The notes below the pieces were generated by a model. That model was not told the origin of the DNA. It worked only from the letters and a program-made list of their open reading frames with translations, and made no database searches. Below, piece by piece: positions 25,899-33,975 of a stretch of 64,000 nt of DNA. Origin of the DNA: Phocaeicola faecium (GTDB taxonomy: Bacteria; Bacteroidota; Bacteroidia; Bacteroidales; Bacteroidaceae); NCBI RefSeq assembly GCF_014837055.1, contig NZ_JACSPQ010000001.1, positions 361,035-425,034 on the forward strand, written 5' to 3'. Position numbers and translations under genes: made by a program. How positions within the stretch are numbered: position 1 is the first letter of the stretch; each line of letters starts with the position of its first letter.

Positions 25899-26729
25899 AT
25901 GAATACGAAAGACTTTTTCGGAATACTGCTTATGGCTATGTTTGCAGTGGTAGGACTAACAGCATGTAGTAACGATGATGAGCCTAAAGATTCTGTCAAA
26001 GAGATTAGAATGCAGATTTCAGCAGAAACAGGCGTGATGTATGCATGGGGCGACGACAAGAAGGAGAATCCCATCGAGTGTATGCTTGTCATGTCGGAAG
26101 ATAATCCCGGAGTATGGGAACCTCTCGGATTCAACAGCATCGAGGGCTTTACCTATGTAAGAGGACATGAGTATTATCTCTCGGTAAGGCGGACAATCCT
26201 CGCAAATCCACCTGCGGATGCTTCCGACCGTACTTATTCGCTTATCCGTATTCTTGAGGACAGAGTTGTCACGGAACCAGAAGTTCCGGTTGATGAAGAG
26301 ATAACATCGGAAGAAGATATCGAATACCATGATTTGTGTCCTTTCGAGAAGTACGCAATCAGCAAGGAGTTCGTTGTTGATAAGGATGGTAATATATATT
26401 ACGGCGATGGCTCATCGCTGCCGTCATACGACAACGCCCGTATTTGGTTGGAAGATGTCCTTGACAAAGAAGACCCGAATTGGGTTAAATTTCAGACGGT
26501 GTCATATCAGGCGACTTATTCGTATGTCTTTTCACCGTTTACCGATGACATTCGTTTGATACGCAACGATTCACATGGTCCGATGTTCAAAAGCGTCATT
26601 CCCGAAGATGAGTTTACCCGTATTATCCAAACCATGCAATCCGGCGAAGAAGTCCGTTACGCACTCATCCTTGCCAATGTTTATAAAAAGGGACTTCAAA
26701 AGTTGGAATTTACAATAAAAAAGCAATAA
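25899..26729 (+). CDS. DUF4377-containing lipoprotein
   Basis: A 276-aa lipoprotein (signal MNTKDFFGILLMAMFAVVGL, lipobox TAC at about residue 23). Residues 30-125 match the DUF4377 pattern: KEIRMQISAETGVMYAWGD, NPIECMLVMSED, EGFTYVRGHEYYLSVRRTIL and ANPPADASDRTYSLIRIL. A second domain follows with no recognised motif. DUF4377 proteins are widespread small secreted proteins of Bacteroidales with no firm function. It stands alone as cargo at the left end of IME-2, on its own promoter. Confidence 0.75.
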   Translation: MNTKDFFGILLMAMFAVVGLTACSNDDEPKDSVKEIRMQISAETGVMYAWGDDKKENPIECMLVMSEDNPGVWEPLGFNSIEGFTYVRGHEYYLSVRRTILANPPADASDRTYSLIRILEDRVVTEPEVPVDEEITSEEDIEYHDLCPFEKYAISKEFVVDKDGNIYYGDGSSLPSYDNARIWLEDVLDKEDPNWVKFQTVSYQATYSYVFSPFTDDIRLIRNDSHGPMFKSVIPEDEFTRIIQTMQSGEEVRYALILANVYKKGLQKLEFTIKKQ

Positions 26730-26766
26730 CCATTATAGGGTGACTCCACCTCGCCCTCTCTCAATC

Positions 26767-26869
26767 TTCCAATCATACCGACCTTCCGCGACATCGCCAA
26801 CCTCTTTGAGTGTATGGCGATGTTTTATTTCGTCAAAGGGCTGTCTCTCCGCATAGTCACAATACCATG
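26767..26869 (-). pseudogene. Duplicated 3' remnant of a MOBV relaxase gene
   Basis: These 103 bases repeat, with one 3-bp (single-codon) gap and scattered changes, the 3' region of the intact relaxase at 28,445-28,550. The encoded stretch QPFDEIKHRHTLKEVGDVAE is shared. The copy has no 5' part. The two copies bracket the mef gene, so the mef segment looks like an insertion that arose by recombination between related elements. Confidence 0.8.
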
Positions 26870-27113
26870 GAAAGAAAAAATGCTTATTCTTCTTTTCGTT
26901 CGTTATATTTGTGTACATTTGCATCAAAAAAAGTTGTTTGACAGAAATACACCACACATCACAGAATTTGTGACTATTCCCAAGTCATTACCTCGTTCTA
27001 TGAGAAATACTCATAAGTAGCTCATTTTTAATATATTCCTATTTTAATATCGTTTTTTCTTCATAAGAACGACACTTTTTATATTTTTGCGGATACATAA
27101 AAATAAGATATAA
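26870..27113. promoter_or_regulatory. mef upstream region
   Basis: Very AT-rich. It contains a TATTTTTG -7 element at 27,082-27,089, 24 bp before the mef start, and an imperfect hairpin around 27,051-27,072 (CGTTTTTTCTTCATAAGAACG). No leader peptide typical of erythromycin attenuation could be recognised with confidence. Confidence 0.45.
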
Positions 27114-28331
27114 ATGGAAAAATACAACAATTGGAAACTTAAGTTTTATACAATATGGGCAGGGCAGGCAGTATCATTAATCACTAGTGCCATCCTGCAA
27201 ATGGCGATTATTTTTTACCTTACAGAAAAAACAGGATCTGCGATGGTCTTGTCTATGGCTTCACTTGTAGGTTTTTTACCCTATGCGGTCTTTGGACCAG
27301 CCATTGGTGTATTAGTGGATCGTCATGATAGGAAGAAGATAATGATTGGTGCTGATTTAATTATCGCAGCAGCTGGGGCCGTGCTAGCTATTGTTGCATT
27401 GTATATGGAGTTACCTATCTGGATGGTTATGGTAGTATTGTTCATCCGTAGCATTGGAACAGCTTTTCATACCCCGGCTCTCAATGCGGTTACTCCACTT
27501 TTAGTACCAGAAGAACAGCTTACGAAATGTGCAGGCTATAGTCAGTCTTTGCAGTCTATAAGCTATATTGTTAGTCCGGCGGTTGCAGCACTCTTATACT
27601 CCGTTTGGGAACTAAATGCTATTATTGCCATCGATGTATTGGGTGCTGTGATTGCATCTATTACGGTAGCAATTGTACGTATTCCTAAGCTAGGTGATCA
27701 AGTGCAAAGTTTGAAACCAAATTTCATAAGAGAAATGAAAGAAGGAATGGCTGTACTACGGCAAAATAAAGGATTATTTGCTTTATTACTCGTTGGAACA
27801 TTATATATGCTTGTTTATATGCCCATAAATGCATTATATCCTTTAATCACTATGGAATATTTTAATGGTACACCGATGCATATTTCTATTACGGAGATTG
27901 CTTATGCCTCTGGTATGTTGATAGGGGGTCTATTATTAGGGTTATTTGGGAATTACCAAAAGCGAATCTTATTAATAACGGCATCAATTTTTATGATGGG
28001 GATAAGCTTAACCATTTCAGGATTACTTCCTCAAAGTGGATTTTTCATATTTGTAGTCTGCTGTGCAATAATGGGGCTTTCGGTTCCGTTTTACAGCGGT
28101 GTGCAAACAGCTCTTTTTCAGGAGAAAATTAAGCCTGAATATTTAGGACGTGTATTTTCTTTAACTGGAAGTATCATGTCTCTTGCTATGCCAATTGGGT
28201 TAATTCTTTCTGGATTCTTTGCTGATAGAATCGATGTAAATCATTGGTTTTTACTATCAGGTATTTTAATTATTTGCATTGCAATAGTTTGCCCAATGAT
28301 AACTGAGATTAGAAAATTAGATGCAAAATAA
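27114..28331 (+). CDS. mef: Mef-family macrolide efflux MFS transporter
   Basis: A 405-aa, 12-segment major facilitator protein, very close to Mef(A)/Mef(E) over its whole length. Identifying stretches include KFYTIWAGQAVSLITSAILQ, VDRHDRKKIMIGADLIIAAA, FHTPALNAVTPLLVPEEQL and FYSGVQTALFQEKIKPEYLG. Mef proteins export 14- and 15-membered macrolides by proton antiport, and Mef(En2) is the version known from Bacteroides NBU-type elements. Subtype assignment needs a sequence comparison. The gene is clearly AT-richer than the surrounding mobilization genes, in line with transfer from Gram-positives. No msr(D)-like partner follows it. Confidence 0.93.
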   Translation: MEKYNNWKLKFYTIWAGQAVSLITSAILQMAIIFYLTEKTGSAMVLSMASLVGFLPYAVFGPAIGVLVDRHDRKKIMIGADLIIAAAGAVLAIVALYMELPIWMVMVVLFIRSIGTAFHTPALNAVTPLLVPEEQLTKCAGYSQSLQSISYIVSPAVAALLYSVWELNAIIAIDVLGAVIASITVAIVRIPKLGDQVQSLKPNFIREMKEGMAVLRQNKGLFALLLVGTLYMLVYMPINALYPLITMEYFNGTPMHISITEIAYASGMLIGGLLLGLFGNYQKRILLITASIFMMGISLTISGLLPQSGFFIFVVCCAIMGLSVPFYSGVQTALFQEKIKPEYLGRVFSLTGSIMSLAMPIGLILSGFFADRIDVNHWFLLSGILIICIAIVCPMITEIRKLDAK

Positions 28332-28407
28332 AATAGGAGAAACCGTTTCAATAATAAAAGAACATATAAAGGGGAAAAAGCATTTACTTACATTATAAAA
28401 GAGAATA

Positions 28408-29961
28408 TCACCGTGAAAGCCCGTTGCTCTGTGTAGAGTTGATTTTCCAATCATATTTCCCCTCCGCGACATCGCCAACCTCTTTGAGTGTATGGCGATG
28501 TTTTATTTCGTCAAAAGGCTGTCGGCTCTCCGCATAGTCACAAAGCCATGCGCCGACAGCAGAATGCTGTTCGGGCGTTTCCCCATATTCCTGCATCACG
28601 CTCTTGATGTCAGCGGCTTCGGAGGGGGAAAAGACGGACTTGTGCTGCTCCGTACCGAAATGGATAATCGCATCTATGGCTCGCCTGAATACTTCGTTGG
28701 CCTTGTAGAGCATATCCGCAAACAGGCTGAGGATATGCCTGCTTGCTTTCAGCGCACTTTGCAGCAGGCGGATGGTCTTGTCCTTCTCCGCTGTGGCTCG
28801 GCTTACCGCCATGCTGATGCGATGCTGCTCCCCGGTCTTCTGCTCCCGGAGCTGCCGCAGTGCCGTGTCCCTCTCGGATTCAAAGCTGTCAGCGATTGCC
28901 ATAGCACTGTCACGCTCCAGTTCGACCGCCCGCTTTGCCTCGGTCAGTGCTTTAGTCCGCTTCGCCACCTCTTTCCTGACGGCATCGGGGAACGATTCTT
29001 TGATATGCTCGTTCTCGGCTTTCAGTCTCTCGTTCTCCTGCTCGATGGCTGCGTACTTGCCCTTGCCGAAAAAGTTGGCGATGCCGGACTTTATGCTGTC
29101 CGTATTCTCCCTGTAAACCTCTCGCGCACGTTCCTCCTTTTCGGCGATTTCGCTGTCAAGTTCCTCACTGCGCCGCTGCTTCTCTTCGTTCCCGATTTGT
29201 AGTTTTTCATGTTCGGATTTGGCATTGTCCGTCTCACGGATCGCAGCATCCCTGTCGGCTTCGGCTGCTTCCTTTTCCGCCTTTACCTGTTCGGCTTCCT
29301 GCTTCTGCTTGGCAAGAATGAAGTCAGCGCGTTCAAGATGCTCCTTTCCCGTCTGCTCCTTTGAGGTGCCCCTTTCCATTTCCAGACACTCAGCCAAAAC
29401 GGTCTGCATCTCGCTCATGGCTTTCTCGTCCAGCTTGCAGGACTTTCCCGTATCGTGGTTCATCCAATCCCATACGATATGGGCGTGCAGGTTGGGCTTC
29501 CATGTGGCATTGTCACCGGGTATTCCGTAATACCCCTCGTCACGGTGGATGAACACTTGCAGGGCTGTGACACCCCAACGCTCGTTACACACCTTGCAGA
29601 ATTTCTGCAACTGCTCCATCGTGGTATCTTCCTTAATGACAACCACGCCCTCCTTGAGCGGAGTGCTGCCACGGACGATGGTCACCTTGCCCGTCTTTTT
29701 GTTCACCCTTTCACGGTCTTTGGTCTGCATTGCACGGCCTGTCTTTTCCTTGACCATTGCGGCTATCTGATTGTATCGGTCGGTGAGCGTGGCTTCGCCG
29801 AAATCAGGTGATACCCACGTTTCGTTTCTTGCCATAAGGTCGGTGCGTATGTAGAACTTCTCCTTGCGGATATTGGCAAGGTATTCCGCTGTGCGCCTGT
29901 TGTGTGCTTCGCTGCTGCCGATGTTGCACGGCTTGATGTTGACGGATGTCTTTTGTGCCAT
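28408..29961 (-). CDS. mobN: MOBV (Pre/Mob)-type relaxase of IME-2
   Basis: About 517 aa from the ATG at 29,961 (MAQKTSVNIKPCNIGSSEAH). The N-terminal half is a MOBV relaxase: HNRRTAEYLANIRKEKFYI, the conserved VFIHRDEGYYGIPG and the His motif WKPNLHAHIVWDWMNHDTGK. The C-terminal half is a long coiled coil (ERADFILAKQKQEAEQVKAE, REVAKRT-like segments), followed by DEIKHRHTLKEVGDVAEG. It is the MobN-type relaxase of NBU elements, which nicks oriT just upstream of its own gene and needs a helper conjugation system. Its last codons differ from the 3' remnant at 26,767. Confidence 0.88.
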   Translation of the reverse strand: MAQKTSVNIKPCNIGSSEAHNRRTAEYLANIRKEKFYIRTDLMARNETWVSPDFGEATLTDRYNQIAAMVKEKTGRAMQTKDRERVNKKTGKVTIVRGSTPLKEGVVVIKEDTTMEQLQKFCKVCNERWGVTALQVFIHRDEGYYGIPGDNATWKPNLHAHIVWDWMNHDTGKSCKLDEKAMSEMQTVLAECLEMERGTSKEQTGKEHLERADFILAKQKQEAEQVKAEKEAAEADRDAAIRETDNAKSEHEKLQIGNEEKQRRSEELDSEIAEKEERAREVYRENTDSIKSGIANFFGKGKYAAIEQENERLKAENEHIKESFPDAVRKEVAKRTKALTEAKRAVELERDSAMAIADSFESERDTALRQLREQKTGEQHRISMAVSRATAEKDKTIRLLQSALKASRHILSLFADMLYKANEVFRRAIDAIIHFGTEQHKSVFSPSEAADIKSVMQEYGETPEQHSAVGAWLCDYAESRQPFDEIKHRHTLKEVGDVAEGKYDWKINSTQSNGLSR

Positions 29962-30283
29962 AGGGCTTGTCTGTATTTTGAGTTTCACTTCGGGTTATTA
30001 GGGCAGAGCCTTAATCGGTGGGTGCAGGGAGAGGGTCACTTCCTGCTCCGGGTTCTTAGGGGTGGAAGCCACTAAGCGGAGTTTCCAAAGAGGGGGTCAC
30101 TCTTTGGTCGGGTTGCACAGGGCTGAAAGTCCTTGCCGGGTTCTTAGGGCAGCGTCCTAAGCCCCTCGGGAGAGCCCACAACTTCGGAGCGCAGCGGAGA
30201 AGTTATAGTGGGCTATATATGGGCAAGCCCATTCATTCACGCCACGACAACGGAGTACCGCTGAAATCCGCCCTCTGCGCCCG
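29962..30283. other. Candidate oriT region of IME-2
   Basis: A non-coding 320-bp stretch just upstream of the relaxase gene, rich in short repeats (several GGGTTCTTAGGG-like units). It contains a perfect inverted repeat CCAAAGAG-ggggtca-CTCTTTGG (30,085-30,107) and a longer stem GCCCACAACTTC / GAAGTTATAGTGGGC (30,174-30,213). In NBU elements oriT lies in this position. Confidence 0.6.
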
Positions 30284-31009
30284 TCAATCTTCCGTGCCTG
30301 TGTCGGTATCATCTGCACCGCCAATCGTGCCGTCTTGCGGCTCATTGTGGCTCTCTGTGTGGTTCCCGTCAGGCATCGCATCCCCACTGTCTATGATACG
30401 GGGATGGTCGGCATTGTCCTTGCCGTCCTGCCTGTCAGCGGAACGGTCAGAGAACATAGACGAACAAAGGGAAGAAGAAAGGGCTGCTGCACCGCTTTCC
30501 GTGGTGTCCGCTTCCTGCTCTCGGCATTGGCGGTTATCCGACATAAAACTTTGCCCGTTCTGTGGCAACCTTTCATCGGAAGATGGTGTCCGTCTGCCGT
30601 CTGCATGTTCTTTGACATTAGCCGATGGTCTGACATAATGGGGATTGGTCAGGAGGACACCGCCGACATACCAGCCTGTGAGGAAATGCAGGGTGTGTAT
30701 GGAAGTTCGGTTATTGGTTCGGGTGGTCAGCACACCGAGCCTGTTAAAGCAGTCAATGAGCTTGCCGATGGTCTTTCGGTTGCATCCCAAGTATTCCGCA
30801 AGTTCCACATCGGAAGCTGCGACTTCTCCCACCTCCAAGGCGATTTCTATGCCCTTGATGTTACAAACGGTCTTTGTCCGCACGGCATGGGTCATCAGCC
30901 TGTGCAGGCATCTTTGCCTTTGGGCGGAAAATCTGCCCTCCAAAATAAAATCCCACTGCTCGCCAGAAAGGATGGTGCAGTAATGTACGGTCTGTTTGTC
31001 TTTATCCAT
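30284..31009 (-). CDS. Winged-helix-like protein upstream of the relaxase (NBU-type backbone)
   Basis: A 241-aa protein. Residues 1-120 look like a DNA-binding winged helix: VHYCTILSGEQWDFILEGRF, VAASDVELAEYLGCNRKTIG, LIDCFNRLGVLTTRTNNR. The C-terminal 110 residues are low-complexity and acidic (NGQSFMSDNRQCREQEADTT; GGADDTDTGTED) and probably disordered. It is placed like the protein at 15,101 in IME-1 and like the PrmN position of NBU elements, but no primase motif is visible. A regulatory or initiation role is inference. Confidence 0.6.
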   Translation of the reverse strand: MDKDKQTVHYCTILSGEQWDFILEGRFSAQRQRCLHRLMTHAVRTKTVCNIKGIEIALEVGEVAASDVELAEYLGCNRKTIGKLIDCFNRLGVLTTRTNNRTSIHTLHFLTGWYVGGVLLTNPHYVRPSANVKEHADGRRTPSSDERLPQNGQSFMSDNRQCREQEADTTESGAAALSSSLCSSMFSDRSADRQDGKDNADHPRIIDSGDAMPDGNHTESHNEPQDGTIGGADDTDTGTED

Positions 31010-31041
31010 AATCTATGATATATAGGTGTTACAATGGTCGG

Positions 31042-31389
31042 CTACCTGCCAATGCCTTGCCGCAGTTCGGGCATGTAATACTCCCTGTCCGCCGCTATGT
31101 GGTTCAGCACATCCTGCAAACGGTCGAGCTGCTCATGGTCGAGCACACGGATGGCATTGATGGTTATCTTCTGCGTGGCAATCCTGCGGTGGGCAATGTC
31201 GGTTTCGCTCATCGTGCCGCCGCCGTCCGCATGGACGGAACGGAGGTAGGCGTTCACCGCTTCCGTCTGTTCTTTGGACGGGTACGGTGCTGCCCATCGG
31301 TCTTGGATGTAGTCAACCATTCGGCTGACCGCATTTGCCAATATCGGGTCATACTTTGCAATGACGGGTATCAAGTCCTCTTTTCTCAT
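31042..31389 (-). CDS. Hypothetical IME backbone protein
   Basis: A 115-aa soluble helical protein (DLIPVIAKYDPILANAVSRM, LDHEQLDRLQDVLNHIAADR). Not recognised. Its start overlaps the stop of the HTH gene by 4 bp, so the two are translationally coupled. It is probably a conserved accessory gene of NBU-like elements. Confidence 0.55.
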   Translation of the reverse strand: MRKEDLIPVIAKYDPILANAVSRMVDYIQDRWAAPYPSKEQTEAVNAYLRSVHADGGGTMSETDIAHRRIATQKITINAIRVLDHEQLDRLQDVLNHIAADREYYMPELRQGIGR

Positions 31390-31766
31390 AATGTCTGCTT
31401 TGTCTGTAAAGAACTTGGCTTGTGCTTCTTGCCGCTGCGCAAGGCTTCAAGCCGCCTGTTAAACTCTTCCTCGCTGCCTGTTCCCGATGTACCGCCCTGT
31501 TCAATCCATCCGATGATTTCATCCTCGAAGAAGTAGAGCTTGTTGCCCCTCTTGTGGTACGGTATGCGCTTCTCGGATGTCATGGCGTAAATGGTGGAAG
31601 CGGACTTGCCGAGCAAGGCGGCGACATCATCCAAGGCAAGCAGGCGTTTGCCTTTCTGCTGTGTGGCTTTGCCCAACGCTTCGTCCACCTTGTCCGCAAG
31701 CTGCCCCACCTTTTCAATCAGGAGGGAAACAGCCTGCGGCAGTTGTTCAAACGTGATTTTATCCAT
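31386..31766 (-). CDS. Helix-turn-helix (HTH_17, excisionase-like) protein
   Basis: A 126-aa protein. The N-terminal coiled coil (AVSLLIEKVGQLADKVDEAL) is followed by an HTH_17 domain (LLALDDVAALLGKSASTIYA, EKRIPYHKRGNKLYFFEDEI, IGWIEQGG) and a basic tail. It lies 12 bp from the recombinase gene and overlaps the next gene by 4 bp. It could act as excisionase or as regulator of mobilization. Confidence 0.75.
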   Translation of the reverse strand: MDKITFEQLPQAVSLLIEKVGQLADKVDEALGKATQQKGKRLLALDDVAALLGKSASTIYAMTSEKRIPYHKRGNKLYFFEDEIIGWIEQGGTSGTGSEEEFNRRLEALRSGKKHKPSSLQTKQTL

Positions 31767-31778
31767 AAGCTGTAGTCT

Positions 31779-32885
31779 TTATTTGAGTGTAATCTGTTCG
31801 GAAGCCTTGCGCTTCAGGTCGTTCACCACATCGGCATAAACCTGTGTGGTCGCCACGTTGCTGTGCGTAAGCATCTTAGAAATGGTGTAAAGGTCGGTAC
31901 CAGCGGCGAGTTGCAGGGTTGCGTAGGTATGCCGGAAGCAGTGAAAGGTTATGTGCTTCGTAATGCCTGCCGACTTTATCCAATCTTTGAGATACAAGGG
32001 GAGCAAGGCTTGTGTCATTCCCTTGAACACCTGCCCTGTGGAACGCTCGCCACAGAGGGCGAGGGCTTCATCCGATAATGGCAACACAGCTTCCGTCCTT
32101 GTCTTTTTGGTGACGATATGCATACACCAGCCACCGTCCGCCGATTTGATGATGTTCTCCCATTGCAGACGGATGATGTCGCTGATGCGCAATCCTGTAA
32201 GGCAAGAGAACAGAGCCGCCGACCTTACAACAGGTTTCTCGCAAGGCGTGTCCGCAAGCATCTTCACCTCGTCAAGTGTCAGGAACTCACGCCTTGTGTT
32301 GGCTTCCTTGGCGTGTTTCAGCCGTGGGGCGATGTTCTCCTTTATCCGCCTTTCCTCGTAGGCTTGGCGCAGGACACATTTCAGTTTGTTCAGGTTGTTG
32401 TTGGCGGTGGATGCCATCATCTTGCTTTTGTTCTGCGTTGTAAGCGAGAGCATATAGGTGAGAAATCCCTGGCAGTATTCCACGGTCAAATCATCAAAAG
32501 TGCAGCTACCGCCGCAATACTTTTCAAAGTGCTTGTAGGCTACATTCCAATTCCTGAAATTGTCATCGTCCGCCATTTTGGAGCGGAAGTATTCCAAGAA
32601 GCTCTCTTTGCCCCTGTTGCGGTCGAGAAAACCGAACTCCTCGTTGATGATGGCTTCCGTCCTCCTGCACTTGATAAGTTCCGCATTGCGGAGCATGGTC
32701 TTGTTGAACTCAGCTTCAAACTTCTCTGTCGGGTTGGCATAGATGTATATACCGAGGTATTCACGCCTTGTCAGCTTGCCCGTTTTCGGGTGCCTGATGG
32801 GTGGGTAGAAGTCAAGGTATAGTGACAACTGCCCGTTCTTGATAGGTCGTTTCCTGACCGTCACTTTCGTACAAATGTTTGTCAT
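31779..32885 (-). CDS. int: Tyrosine recombinase of IME-2
   Basis: A 368-aa integrase with N-terminal arm-binding part (VTVRKRPIKNGQLSLYLDFY), SAM-like domain and full catalytic set. Arg I is in TGLRISDIIRLQWENI, Lys in TKKTRTEAVLPLSDEA, HxxR in HCFRHTYATLQLAAG, His in MLTHSNVATTQ and Tyr in QVYADVV. It should act at the CATGTGGAA core within traG. NBU integrases target tRNA genes, so this one has a different target. The gene lies between the HTH gene and the large HTH protein. Confidence 0.93.
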   Translation of the reverse strand: MTNICTKVTVRKRPIKNGQLSLYLDFYPPIRHPKTGKLTRREYLGIYIYANPTEKFEAEFNKTMLRNAELIKCRRTEAIINEEFGFLDRNRGKESFLEYFRSKMADDDNFRNWNVAYKHFEKYCGGSCTFDDLTVEYCQGFLTYMLSLTTQNKSKMMASTANNNLNKLKCVLRQAYEERRIKENIAPRLKHAKEANTRREFLTLDEVKMLADTPCEKPVVRSAALFSCLTGLRISDIIRLQWENIIKSADGGWCMHIVTKKTRTEAVLPLSDEALALCGERSTGQVFKGMTQALLPLYLKDWIKSAGITKHITFHCFRHTYATLQLAAGTDLYTISKMLTHSNVATTQVYADVVNDLKRKASEQITLK

Positions 32886-32916
32886 ATCGGTTGTGTATTT
32901 AATTGGTTATAAATGG

Positions 32917-33780
32917 TTATTCTTCCCGTTTGGCTTTCGTGCTTGCGCTTTTCCGCTCCGCTTCCTTACGTGCCGCATCCCAGTCGGCTTTCAGGTAGTA
33001 AAGGCGGTTGCCGTGTATGCGCTTTGTCCGTACCCCGTGCGTGAGGGCGAACCTGCGGACTTGGGTCTTGCCCAGCCCGAACAGGCGCATGATGTCGAAG
33101 CACGAATACCAATGTTCCGTAAGGTTGTTGCCCAACCGCTCGTCCTCTTCCGCCATCGCCTTGTCCACTTCCGCTTTCGGGAAACATTTGGTGGAGTTGG
33201 CTTTGATGCACGGTATTGAGTACCGCATACGGAGGTTGTAAAACCGTCCGTAGGTATAATTGAACTTTTGGCATATCTCCGCCATCGTATAAAGGTCGCC
33301 GCCGACACTTTCCCTGTCCGTAAATGTGTCACGAACGGACTGCTTGTAGTTTGCCGCCGGAATGAGCCTCCGTTTGGTCGGGCTGCCCTTTGTTCCTTTC
33401 TTCCCCTCTTGTCGGGAAGTGTTGGTTTCTCCTATGTCCTGTCTTTCTTCTTCCATTTTCTTCTTTGTTTTTTTACTCTGCTTTGCGAATAGTGAAACGC
33501 TCCGCTTGCAGTAGGTTGTTTCCTTAATCATCAGAAAGAAATCCTCCTTGGTGATTAGCGTGATGTGGTATGTAATCCTGCAAGCCCGTAGCGTACCCTT
33601 GTAAATCAGGTTATACACGGTGCGGCTGCTCACTTGCAGTATGTCCGCCACCTCCCCAATGGTGAGGAACGGCTTGTTTGGCATATCCCAACCGAAGTCG
33701 GGCTGACCTGTTAATTTGTGTTCATTTTGACGGTCCATCATCGAAGAAATTAAATTGCACATTGTTGAACGCTGTTGCAC
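32917..33780 (-). CDS. Two-HTH DNA-binding protein near the right end of IME-2
   Basis: A 287-aa protein with an HTH_17 unit near residues 37-85 (FLTIGEVADILQVSSRTVYN, LIYKGTLRACRITYHITLIT). A basic linker follows, then a second putative HTH (YTMAEICQKFNYTYGRFYNL) and a third near 215-265 (WYSCFDIMRLFGLGKTQVRR). It is the gene next to the right attachment core, about 190 bp away. Such multi-HTH proteins are candidate directionality factors. The start could instead be at an internal Met near residue 14. Confidence 0.7.
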   Translation of the reverse strand: MQQRSTMCNLISSMMDRQNEHKLTGQPDFGWDMPNKPFLTIGEVADILQVSSRTVYNLIYKGTLRACRITYHITLITKEDFFLMIKETTYCKRSVSLFAKQSKKTKKKMEEERQDIGETNTSRQEGKKGTKGSPTKRRLIPAANYKQSVRDTFTDRESVGGDLYTMAEICQKFNYTYGRFYNLRMRYSIPCIKANSTKCFPKAEVDKAMAEEDERLGNNLTEHWYSCFDIMRLFGLGKTQVRRFALTHGVRTKRIHGNRLYYLKADWDAARKEAERKSASTKAKREE

Positions 33781-33966
33781 GCTGCTGAAAGGAAGTCGAA
33801 CCGTGCGACCCCTCTTGTGAGGTACAACTGTGGTACAAAATTACTCCAATGAGGACTAAACGCCAATAGCCAAAATTCTCGTCTGTTAAAACATATTAGT
33901 TGAAAATCAGGTTTTTATAACACTGAATTTTACAAGTGCTTGCTTTTATTTTGTCCTGTTTTTCTC

Positions 33967-33975
33967 CATGTGGAA
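33967..33975. repeat. Right core repeat of IME-2
   Basis: CATGTGGAA is identical to the left copy. On the minus strand it reads TTCCACATG, encoding FHM after GSGKS of TraG. Confidence 0.85.

Larger units (their letters stand above)
25397..33975. mobile_element. IME-2: mef-carrying integrative mobilizable element inserted in traG
   Basis: The element lies between exact 9-bp copies of CATGTGGAA at 25,397-25,405 and 33,967-33,975. Either copy encodes the FHM that follows GSGKS in TraG, so precise excision restores traG. Contents: DUF4377 lipoprotein gene, mef-type efflux gene, MOBV-type relaxase, a wHTH-like protein, two small genes, a tyrosine recombinase and an HTH protein. The order matches NBU-type elements of Bacteroides, which are known to carry mef(En2). 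The insertion destroys the Walker A-to-body continuity of TraG. Confidence 0.92.

Noticed and set aside
27114-28331. tet or erm resistance genes near mef
   Set aside because: Only the efflux gene is present. No ribosomal protection protein or rRNA methylase frame was seen in IME-2.
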